Part shown: in pieces, positions 1 to 6,106 of the stretch | Numbering within the stretch: the first letter of the stretch is position 1 | Layout: the number at the start of each line of letters is the position of its first letter | Assembly: GCA_028275425.1 (NCBI GenBank) | Contig: JAPWUT010000106.1 | Coordinates: 1 to 6,330 of the forward strand | Reading direction: 5' to 3' | Length of the DNA: 6,330 nt | Source of the DNA: Anaerolineae bacterium | Lineage (GTDB): Bacteria > Chloroflexota > Anaerolineae > SpSt-600 | Notes under the pieces: model-generated | What the model saw: the letters and a program-made list of their open reading frames with translations, nothing else | Databases searched by the model: none | Told to the model about the DNA's origin: nothing | Translations under genes and position numbers: made by a program

Positions 1-618
1 TTCCCCCAATTCTACATTCTGGCCTCACCTAAAAGCGAGATAAGAAAGGTTGAGGACCTCAAGGGGGTTGCGATTGGAATATCCGAGGCTACCATAATCC
101 AGTATGTGACCGAGAGGCTCCTCCAAGCTGAAGGGCTAAAGCCCGAGGAAATCAAGGAAGTGCCTGTGCCCAGGATTCCGGACCGGATGGCCGCTCTTTC
201 TTCGGGGGATTTGAAGGCTGCTACCTTGCCTGACCCCATGGCTCTCTTGGCCATGCAGCAGGGTGCAAGGCTTATCCTGGATGATTCCCGCTACCCATTC
301 TACAGCCTAAGCGTCTACTCCTTCCGGAAGGCTTTCGTCCAGGAGCACCCAGAAGCAGTGCGGGCTTTCCTCTTAGCGATTGAGAAGGCGGTCAAGGATA
401 TAAATTCGGACAAGGGGCGTTGGGCAGGCTTGCTGGTGGAGAAAAAGCTGGTGCCTCCAGCCCTCTCCGGTTCCTACACCATCCCCGATTTCCCCCTCGC
501 TTCGGTGCCGAAGAAAGAGCAGTGGGATGACGTGATAAATTGGGCCATGGAAAAGGGGCTAATCCAGACCAGGCTTGCGTATGAAGAATCGGTGAAGGCG
601 GAATTTTTGCCCAAGTGA
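1..618 (+). CDS. ABC transporter substrate-binding protein, NMT1/THI5/SsuA-like (5' end outside window)
   Basis: This is the C-terminal 205 residues of a periplasmic or lipid-anchored solute-binding protein that would capture a small molecule and hand it to the permease encoded two genes downstream. The frame is open from the first base, so the start and signal peptide lie outside the window. The GTG at 106 is internal, because family-like sequence precedes it. Visible marks are a 'VEDLKGVAIGIS' segment (residues 17-28 of the fragment), typical of the 'DLKGK.IG' hinge region of SsuA/TauA/THI5-like proteins. There is also 'AATLPDP' (73-79), where this family usually has a 'A.LPDP' stretch, and an 'EHPEAVRAFLLA' helix (115-126). 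Full-length relatives are usually about 310-340 residues, so roughly a third is missing. Its stop overlaps the ATPase start, showing co-translation. The family takes up nitrate, sulfonates, taurine, thiamine pyrimidine or riboflavin precursors. The substrate cannot be decided here. Confidence 0.9.
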   Translation, partial: FPQFYILASPKSEIRKVEDLKGVAIGISEATIIQYVTERLLQAEGLKPEEIKEVPVPRIPDRMAALSSGDLKAATLPDPMALLAMQQGARLILDDSRYPFYSLSVYSFRKAFVQEHPEAVRAFLLAIEKAVKDINSDKGRWAGLLVEKKLVPPALSGSYTIPDFPLASVPKKEQWDDVINWAMEKGLIQTRLAYEESVKAEFLPK

Positions 619-1397
619 GTGGAGAAACCTTTGTAGAAGTAAAGGGGATTGACTTTTCTTACCCTCATCAGCCTCCTCTTTTTGAGGGGTTCAGCTGGGG
701 GATAAGGCGAGGGGAGGCGTGGGCGGTCATTGGCCCCTCGGGCTGTGGGAAAACTACCCTGCTTTACCTCTTGGCCGGCCTATTGAAGCCCCAGAGGGGA
801 GAAATTCTGATAGCCGGCAATCCCCTGCGGCGGCCCCGGCCTGAGACCGCTTTAATCCTCCAGGATTACGGCCTTCTTCCCTGGGATACGGTGAGGGGGA
901 ATGTGGCTCTGGGGCTGCGCATCAGGGCTTTCTACGGCCCCGATGGCCTCCACGCCCCCCGCACTCCACTGCCAGGCAAGCCTGAGGCCTTGGTTGATTT
1001 CTGGCTCCAGCGCCTCGGCCTCCAAGATGTCGCCGACCGCTACCCATCCCAAATATCCGGGGGGCAGAAGCAGCGGACCGCTATCGCCAGGGCGCTTGTC
1101 CTTCGCCCCGACCTTCTCCTCATGGATGAGCCTTTCTCTTCCCTTGATGCCCCAACTCGCGAGGATTTGGAGGATTTAACCCTGGAACTGCAAGCTGAAG
1201 CCGGCTTAACCACGGTTGTAGTTACTCACAGCATAGAGGAGGCAGTCTTCCTGGGCAGGAAAATCCTTTTCCTGGGCCGCCCACCCCATACCGAGGCCAT
1301 AGTTATAGAAGGGACAAAGCCGGACCGCTCCCACCCCGATTACCTTAAGACCTGCTCTTTGCTCCGCGATATGCTCAATGCCGTCAGGAGGGGTTGA
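615..1397 (+). CDS. ABC transporter ATP-binding protein, SsuB/TauB-like
   Basis: This is the cytoplasmic ATPase subunit that powers the importer, 260 residues, close to the usual 250-270. All nucleotide-binding motifs are present: Walker A GPSGCGKTT (40-48), Q-loop Gln83 followed by the 'GLLPWDTVRGNV' stretch typical of nitrate/sulfonate/taurine ATPases (86-97), and signature ISGGQKQR (147-154). The rest are Walker B LLLMDEP (167-173), D-loop SSLD (175-178) and H-loop His205. It should therefore be active. The GTG start at 615 overlaps the TGA of the binding-protein gene. The only Shine-Dalgarno-like sequence (AAGGCGG, 595-601) is 13 bases away, so translation is probably coupled to the upstream gene. 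The alpha-helical part between Q-loop and signature has a Pro/Gly-rich stretch (about 104-122) that looks some ten residues longer than in standard SsuB. The stop directly abuts the permease ATG. Confidence 0.96.
   Translation: MSGETFVEVKGIDFSYPHQPPLFEGFSWGIRRGEAWAVIGPSGCGKTTLLYLLAGLLKPQRGEILIAGNPLRRPRPETALILQDYGLLPWDTVRGNVALGLRIRAFYGPDGLHAPRTPLPGKPEALVDFWLQRLGLQDVADRYPSQISGGQKQRTAIARALVLRPDLLLMDEPFSSLDAPTREDLEDLTLELQAEAGLTTVVVTHSIEEAVFLGRKILFLGRPPHTEAIVIEGTKPDRSHPDYLKTCSLLRDMLNAVRRG
1386..1391 (+). promoter_or_regulatory. Ribosome binding site of the permease gene
   Basis: A perfect AGGAGG lies six bases before the ATG at 1398, inside the last codons of the ATPase gene. It fixes the permease start and explains how the gene is translated with no intergenic space. 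Confidence 0.85.
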
Positions 1398-2144
1398 ATG
1401 TCCAGGCGCAGCCTCCTTTTGGCCCTTGTAGTCCTCCTCCTCGTCTGGCAGCTATTGGCCATAATCGTCCACCGGCCGATTCTTCCGGCTCCGTGGGAGG
1501 TTCTAAAGGCTTTCTTCTTGGCCTTGCCCGGCGAATTGGGCAAGCACCTGCTTTCCAGCTTCTGGAGGGTTCTGGCCAGCATAACCCTCGGAATAGTGGC
1601 AGCAGCACCGTTGGGGATTGCTATCGGCCAGAGCGCTTCCCTTAGCCGCCTCCTTTCCCCTCTCATTTACCTCCTTTACCCCATCCCCAAAGTAGTGTTC
1701 GTCCCGGTGGCTATCCTCTTCCTTGGGCTTGGCGATTTGGCCAAAATCCTCATTATCTTCCTCATCATCTTCTTCCAAATTTTGGTTCTGGTTAGGGACC
1801 AGGCGGCGGCTTTGAGGCCGGAGCTTATCCTTTCAGTGAGGAGCCTCGGGGCGGGGAGACGAGCCCTCTTCCGCTTCGTCTACCTCCCGGCCACTCTCCC
1901 GGCCATCTTCACCGCCATCCGTCAATCCACAGGGACAGCTATAGCAGTGCTTTACGTGGCAGAGCTTTTCGCCACCAAGTATGGCTTGGGCTATTACATC
2001 TACATCACTGGCAGCACCCTCTTTGACTACCCGGCCATGTATGCGGGGATATTGGCCATGAGCCTTCTGGGGCTCGGCCTATACTTCGGGGTGGATTGGC
2101 TGGAGAGGAAGCTCTGCCCCTGGCTCTTCGTCCACCCTCACTGA
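1398..2144 (+). CDS. ABC transporter permease, SsuC/TauC-like (BPD_transp_1 family)
   Basis: This is the inner-membrane channel subunit of the importer, 248 residues, normal for the family. Hydrophobic segments are visible at about 5-24, 61-78, 85-112, 115-133, 176-192 and 212-231, consistent with a six-helix MetI-type fold. The cytoplasmic coupling motif that docks on the ATPase is at 145-170, reading 'SVRSLGAG' and then 'YLPATLPAI'. It keeps the invariant Gly151 and the LP..LP.I ending, but the opening EAA is replaced by LSV. The N-terminal 'RPILPAPWEV' (26-35) is the usual 'lPsP.ev' stretch after the first helix. An AGGAGG six bases upstream supports the ATG. It is the last gene of the plus-strand operon, and its stop lies one base from the stop of the convergent glycosyltransferase gene. 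Confidence 0.95.
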   Translation: MSRRSLLLALVVLLLVWQLLAIIVHRPILPAPWEVLKAFFLALPGELGKHLLSSFWRVLASITLGIVAAAPLGIAIGQSASLSRLLSPLIYLLYPIPKVVFVPVAILFLGLGDLAKILIIFLIIFFQILVLVRDQAAALRPELILSVRSLGAGRRALFRFVYLPATLPAIFTAIRQSTGTAIAVLYVAELFATKYGLGYYIYITGSTLFDYPAMYAGILAMSLLGLGLYFGVDWLERKLCPWLFVHPH

Positions 2145-2145
2145 G

Positions 2146-4965
2146 TTAGGGCAGTTCTATCACTTCAAGGATGACGTGGTCCGATAGGCCGCTTTCCGTC
2201 TGGACCGGCACCCTTTCACCCGAATCGGGCTCATACATCCCGGCTATGAGGGTATAAGGGCCTGGAGGAAGGCCCGGGGGGATTGCGAGGTCGGCTTGGT
2301 CCAGCAGCCTATCGCCCTTAATCCAAGCGGTGGTAGGTAACTGCGGGAAGAAATCGGCCTGAGCATGTATTTGCCCATCAGGCCCCTTGAGGTGGAGGAA
2401 GATTTTGTAACGCTCCGGGGCCGAACCAAGGGCTGCCCAGTAGAGCGCTACCGAAATGTGCCCTACCCCTTTATCCACGTTGAACCCTTCAAGCACGGCA
2501 AAATCACCAAAGCGCGCCCCGAGCAGCTTCGGAGGCGAGCCTTCGTAAGAGGCCCCGGGCTGACGCCCTTCCACCTCAATCTCCCCCAGAACCACATATT
2601 TACCCTTACCCGCGGGTAAAATCTCACGGTTATCGGCCCGGATTAGCCCTAAAATTAGGGGGTAGCGGCCGGGAGGGATTTCGCCTGGAACGTAAAACTT
2701 GACTTCGTCCAGGACCAGCTCGCCCTTTGCCCACCGGCTTGTTGGGTAGAGGTTATCGGCCGGCATTGTTTCTTTTATGACCAAAGGCTTTCCGTCTTGG
2801 CCCAAAAGCTGGGCAAAGACGATGAGGTCGGGCAAGGGAGAGCTTAGAGCGCGCCACAGGACCTGGAACTGCACTGCATCCCCGGCTTTAACCTTCCATG
2901 GCACTTCACCCACCCCTAAGAGTTCCACCATCCCGCCGAATTTAACCCTGAGCTTACGCTTGAGCTCCGGAGGACTCACCGGCTTTGAAGGCCTGAGGAT
3001 TCCCACCTCCCCAAGCCTTACCCTCACCCCTTGCACTGCCCACTTCTCGCCCCTTACCGGCAGTGGTTCCATCGTGGTAGGGGAGTAGACCAGAAGGTCA
3101 AGGAAGTATGAGCCGGGAGGGGTTCCGACAGGAACCTTCACCTTCATCGGGTGGTAGATGGTTTGGCCCGGAGGCCAGTGAGAGGAAGGGTAATATGAGC
3201 CGAGAGGCTGCTCATCGGCTTGAGCCAAAAGCCTGCCGGATTTGGAGTAGAGCCTCAAGCTCACCTTGTAATCTTCTGGGATGGGCCTTAAGGCACGCCA
3301 ATACAGCCTTACTTCCACCGCACCGCCTGCCTCCGCAACATCATTGAGGATGGAAAACCCTTCCAATTCCAGGGCATCTCCCACGATTGCTCCGGCTTGG
3401 GAGGCATAGGGGAGCAAGTGCCCAGTGAGATAGCCCTGGACCCTTACGTAGCTTTCTCCGGCGAAGAGAGCGTCCTCAAACTTCAGTCCGTTCTCATCAA
3501 GCCAGCGCCTTATGAAGCCTTCCGGGTCCACGACTGTATCGTAGCAGCGGTAGACCCAAACCCTGGGGTGGTTGGCGAAAACTCGCTCTAAAGCGCGGGC
3601 TGTTTCCTCGGCTGTAGTGGGGTAGAAATCGGCTTCGGGGTGGCCCCAGCCCAGAGATTTTGAGCCGCCTATGGAGCCAGTCTGCAGGAAAACAGGCCCT
3701 TCCCTCGGGGACGAAGGCCAGTAGTTCACCAACCTTCCCATCCAACCCACGGGGCCATGGTAATAGTAGGGCAGCACGGGATAGACATACCCGGCATTTA
3801 TGAGGACGGCATCACCTTCCCTGAGCCTTTCCTCCAGGAATTTGACCGCCCCGCGGTGGTCATCGGAGGCAAATTTGGGGTCAAAGTGGAACCGGTATAT
3901 GGACCAGCCGGAAGCCACGCCGATGAGGAGAAGCGATAGGGCCAGAGCGCCTTTGCGTTTGAGCTTAGCCAATCCATAGGCCAACGCGATGTAGAAGGGC
4001 GGAGAGTAGGGGAAAAGGTAGCGCGGGTGATAGAGGGGCGTGAGGTAGGATAAGCCTTGGATAATGGCCAGCGGGCCGAAGGTGTAGAGGACGAGGAAAG
4101 CCGAGCGTTCCCCGGCCGAAAGGCCGTAGCTATTCTCCCGGCGGCGGGGCCATACCCCAATTATGTAAAGAGCCGAGGTTAAAGCTAACAATGGCCAGAT
4201 TTTGCCCGGCTCCACCGAGTGGCCGAAGGATAGAGCCGACCAGGAGATAGTCAAGACTTGAGCCAAGGGGGTGAAGGTGCGCCAAGGGGGGACCGGAGGC
4301 TCCGTAGCCTGGCGGAAAGCGATTCCGAGCCAGGGAGAGTAGAGGGCCAGAGCAAGCGCTTGCGCTCCAGCCCATGGCAAGATGTAGCCTTTGCCCCAGC
4401 GCTTCAATCCTGCCCAAAGGGAGAAGAGGGCCAGAGTTACCAGGAGGAAAGCCAAGTAGTAGAGGGTGTAGAGGCTGGCTGCAGCCGCCAAACTGTAGGC
4501 AATCCAGGGCTTCAAGCGGGCCGGCTCAGTCAAGGAACGGAGCAAGAACTCCGCCGCAAGCAGCCCAAGGCAAGCCCCAAAGGTGTACATCCGCACTTCC
4601 TGGGAATACCAGAGGTTATATGGGGAGAAGGCCGCCAAGAGGCAAGCCATCAAAGCGACATTCTCCCCGAAAAGCCGGCGGGAAAATCGGTAGACTAAGG
4701 CCAGCAAGAGAACCCCAAACCAGAGGGAGAGAAAGGCAACCGAAAATTCCGAATCCCCAGCGGCCTTTATCCAGAAGTGCAGGAGGTAATAGTAGAGTGG
4801 AGGATGTATGTCCCTTGCGGTGTGAGCAGTGAGGGCTGGGATACTCTTGTGGGCCAAGAGGAGGCTTACGGTCTCATCGTACCATAGGCTTTGGGCTCCA
4901 AGCCTGTAGAGCCTGAGGGCAAACCCCCCGAGGATTGTTAGAAGTCCTGCTTCCTTGGCTCTCAT
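2146..4965 (-). CDS. GT39/PMT-like membrane glycosyltransferase with three C-terminal beta-rich repeats
   Basis: A 939-residue integral membrane protein, probably transferring a sugar from a polyprenyl-phosphate donor to an extracytoplasmic acceptor. The N-terminal half (1-355) has about eleven hydrophobic segments and the motifs of the ArnT/PMT superfamily in bacteria. These are 'SLWYDE' (26-31, the acidic pair expected in the first outer loop), 'RDIHPPLYY' (51-59) and 'LWYSQEVRMY' (118-127). A soluble stretch follows (356-520), beginning 'FDPKFASDDHRGAVKFL'. The C-terminal 400 residues hold three similar beta-rich units (about 532-650, 672-798, 812-936). Ordinary family members end after the soluble stretch, so this one is almost double length. 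The ATG at 4965 overlaps the resB TGA (ATGA), and an AAGGTGG (4973-4979) lies seven bases upstream, so translation is coupled to resB. Acceptor and donor cannot be inferred. Membership of the superfamily is firm, but enzymatic activity is not shown. Confidence 0.88.
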   Translation of the reverse strand: MRAKEAGLLTILGGFALRLYRLGAQSLWYDETVSLLLAHKSIPALTAHTARDIHPPLYYYLLHFWIKAAGDSEFSVAFLSLWFGVLLLALVYRFSRRLFGENVALMACLLAAFSPYNLWYSQEVRMYTFGACLGLLAAEFLLRSLTEPARLKPWIAYSLAAAASLYTLYYLAFLLVTLALFSLWAGLKRWGKGYILPWAGAQALALALYSPWLGIAFRQATEPPVPPWRTFTPLAQVLTISWSALSFGHSVEPGKIWPLLALTSALYIIGVWPRRRENSYGLSAGERSAFLVLYTFGPLAIIQGLSYLTPLYHPRYLFPYSPPFYIALAYGLAKLKRKGALALSLLLIGVASGWSIYRFHFDPKFASDDHRGAVKFLEERLREGDAVLINAGYVYPVLPYYYHGPVGWMGRLVNYWPSSPREGPVFLQTGSIGGSKSLGWGHPEADFYPTTAEETARALERVFANHPRVWVYRCYDTVVDPEGFIRRWLDENGLKFEDALFAGESYVRVQGYLTGHLLPYASQAGAIVGDALELEGFSILNDVAEAGGAVEVRLYWRALRPIPEDYKVSLRLYSKSGRLLAQADEQPLGSYYPSSHWPPGQTIYHPMKVKVPVGTPPGSYFLDLLVYSPTTMEPLPVRGEKWAVQGVRVRLGEVGILRPSKPVSPPELKRKLRVKFGGMVELLGVGEVPWKVKAGDAVQFQVLWRALSSPLPDLIVFAQLLGQDGKPLVIKETMPADNLYPTSRWAKGELVLDEVKFYVPGEIPPGRYPLILGLIRADNREILPAGKGKYVVLGEIEVEGRQPGASYEGSPPKLLGARFGDFAVLEGFNVDKGVGHISVALYWAALGSAPERYKIFLHLKGPDGQIHAQADFFPQLPTTAWIKGDRLLDQADLAIPPGLPPGPYTLIAGMYEPDSGERVPVQTESGLSDHVILEVIELP
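2158..3372 (-). repeat. Three tandem protein-level repeats in the glycosyltransferase tail
   Basis: Three units of about 120-127 residues (532-650, 672-798, 812-936 of the protein) follow one template. Each opens with 'LYWRAL', 'VLWRAL' or 'LYWAAL', then has a strand with a 'DG' or 'SG' turn, and a 'YPSSHW', 'YPTSRW' or 'LPTTAW' block. Each then has 'PPGSY', 'PPGRY' or 'PPGPY', and ends with 'EPLPV', 'EILPA' or 'ERVPV'. The spacing of these blocks is nearly the same in all three, which indicates old duplications. The DNA is not obviously repeated. The alternating hydrophobic pattern suggests beta-sandwich domains, probably outside the membrane. A carbohydrate- or surface-binding role is only a guess. 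Confidence 0.85.
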
Positions 4966-5963
4966 CCCTCAGCCACCTTCTTGGGGAAGAAAAGAGCCGT
5001 TCCAAAGCCGACCGTTAGGATGACCGCCCCCGCCAAGGCCACCCAAAACCCCGAATCCTTAACGCTCCTCAGGACAATGTAATGCTCAGGGGAAAGGCGC
5101 ACTGAGGCCTCTTCCCCCGTTAACTCCGCCTCTTCTTGAACTAACACCCTCCGGCTCAGCCTGCCCTTCTGGTAAAAGTCCACAAAAGTGCCTTGAGTTT
5201 GCACCGAGATTTCCAGCTTGCCCTCTACCTCGGGCAAAGCTATCTCCTGGACCTCTCCCGTGGAAGGGAAGGGCACGGTAATTTCCCCTTCCGCCTCAAC
5301 CCCTTTCCAGACCAGGCGCAAAGCTTCGCCTGAAGGCCTTGCGGCCCTTATCTTCCAAGCGGGACCATAGGAGAGGGGAAGAACCCAGGAGCCTCGGAGC
5401 AAGACTGGCTTACCCGGGGAAAGCCTTACGGTTTTCCCCTCGCTCTCCAACTCGCAGCCGAAGCTCAGGGGAAACCCCTCCGGTGAGTAATCCACCCAAA
5501 CCTTCCCAACGGTCAAAGAGGTTTGGCCCAAATCAAACCTTCCGCCTGGAACCAACGGCGGGCTATCCATCCAACTGCGAGAAAGGGTTGAGATAGCCAA
5601 TCCGGCAACAAGAAGGATTAGCCCGAGATGGGCCGAAACGGAGCCCAGGCGAGCTGGATGAAGGCGCCTTGGAATCCTAACCAAGGAGCAAATTGTGGCC
5701 CCGATGAGGAGGAGAAGCAACAGCCCCCAGAACAGGATAGATTGGGAGATATCAACCAGCCCCAAAGCCTTCAGGACCGGGAAGAAGAGGCCGTAGCGCT
5801 CCTGGACCCTACCCCACCACCACTGGGCATCGGAGGGGGTTTTAATGGAATCATGGGGGAACTGGGGGAAGAATCCGGCAAGGAGGGAAAGAGCAATCAG
5901 GAGCAGCAATAGGATTGACGCTGTGTTTAAGGAGGTAAAGAAGCGCCGGATGCTTCTCCACAA
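4962..5963 (-). CDS. ResB-like cytochrome c biogenesis membrane protein
   Basis: A 333-residue protein of the ResB/Ccs1 family. In system II cytochrome c maturation this family works with ResC/CcsA to move haem across the membrane and attach it to apocytochromes. The N-terminus 'FFTSLNTASILLLLLIAL' matches the family's 'SL.ta..LL.LLal' opening, and is followed by 'GFFPQ' (30-34). Helices lie at about 13-31, 74-94 and 108-126, and a final one at 305-326. Between them is a large beta-rich domain (about 130-300), which is the family's layout. His112 at the start of helix 3 ('SAHLGLILL') sits where ResB proteins carry a conserved histidine. It is shorter than typical ResB (about 400-540). The TTG at 5963 is chosen because GGGGGTG lies four bases upstream and the frame otherwise runs into the tRNA without another usual start. 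No resC or thioredoxin gene is in the window. Confidence 0.85.
   Translation of the reverse strand: MWRSIRRFFTSLNTASILLLLLIALSLLAGFFPQFPHDSIKTPSDAQWWWGRVQERYGLFFPVLKALGLVDISQSILFWGLLLLLLIGATICSLVRIPRRLHPARLGSVSAHLGLILLVAGLAISTLSRSWMDSPPLVPGGRFDLGQTSLTVGKVWVDYSPEGFPLSFGCELESEGKTVRLSPGKPVLLRGSWVLPLSYGPAWKIRAARPSGEALRLVWKGVEAEGEITVPFPSTGEVQEIALPEVEGKLEISVQTQGTFVDFYQKGRLSRRVLVQEEAELTGEEASVRLSPEHYIVLRSVKDSGFWVALAGAVILTVGFGTALFFPKKVAEG
4973..4979 (-). promoter_or_regulatory. Ribosome binding site of the glycosyltransferase gene
   Basis: AAGGTGG on the minus strand lies seven bases before the ATG at 4965, within the last codons of resB. It supports the ATG that overlaps the resB stop codon. Confidence 0.6.
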
Positions 5964-5967
5964 GTGG

Positions 5968-5974
5968 CACCCCC
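5968..5974 (-). promoter_or_regulatory. Ribosome binding site deciding the resB TTG start
   Basis: GGGGGTG (GGAGGTG with one change) lies four bases before the TTG at 5963. It is the only Shine-Dalgarno-like sequence in the 26-base gap after the tRNA, and no in-frame ATG or GTG lies between the tRNA and the family-conserved N-terminus. Confidence 0.6.
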
Positions 5975-5989
5975 GATTTAAGATTAAAA

Positions 5990-6071
5990 TGGGCCGGGCG
6001 GGATTTGAACCCGCACGGGGATTACCCAGAGGATTTTAAGTCCCCCGCGTCTGCCATTCCGCCACCGGCCC
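5990..6071 (-). tRNA. tRNA-Leu (anticodon UAA)
   Basis: A complete class II tRNA of 82 bases, read by hand. The acceptor stem GGGCCGG/CCGGCCC has seven perfect pairs. The D-arm is closed by GCG/CGC, and the anticodon stem GGGGA/TCCTC has one G-U pair. The anticodon loop CTTAAAA has its anticodon at 6036-6038. A 14-base variable arm (6015-6028) with a GGG/CCC stem follows, then the T-arm GCGGG-TTCAAAT-CCCGC. The discriminator base is A (5990), as required for leucine. The 3' CCA is not encoded, so it must be added after transcription. The anticodon reads UUA and UUG. The gene ends 26 bases before the resB start, with no terminator between them. Confidence 0.97.
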
Positions 6072-6077
6072 AATTAA

Positions 6078-6106
6078 ATTATACCCAAACCCTTTCCCGA
6101 CCGCAA
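6078..6106 (-). promoter_or_regulatory. Sigma-70-type promoter of tRNA-Leu (and probably resB-glycosyltransferase)
   Basis: A perfect -10 box TATAAT (minus strand, 6083-6078) lies 17 bases downstream of TTGCGG (6106-6101). The latter keeps only the TTG half of the -35 consensus. The -10 ends six bases before the mature tRNA 5' end, so transcription should begin at or within a base or two of the tRNA itself. It is the only consensus promoter seen for the minus-strand operon. Confidence 0.7.

Noticed and set aside
106..618. GTG at 106 as the start of the binding-protein gene
   Set aside because: The frame is open and family-like upstream to base 1 ('KVEDLKGVAIGIS'), so the gene simply enters from outside the window.
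2114..2154. Inverted pairs CTGCCC (2114-2119) / GGGCAG (2149-2154) and CCCT/AGGG (2135-2151) as a bidirectional terminator
   Set aside because: The first has a 29-base loop, the second only four pairs, and no T-run follows on either strand.
4258..4832. Plus-strand open frames inside the glycosyltransferase gene
   Set aside because: They are shadows of the membrane-protein coding sequence; their products are Arg/Pro/Ser-rich with no recognisable domain.
5990..6071. tRNA-Leu as an integration (att) site of a mobile element
   Set aside because: No second copy of the tRNA 3' end is seen in the window, and no integrase or other mobility gene is present.
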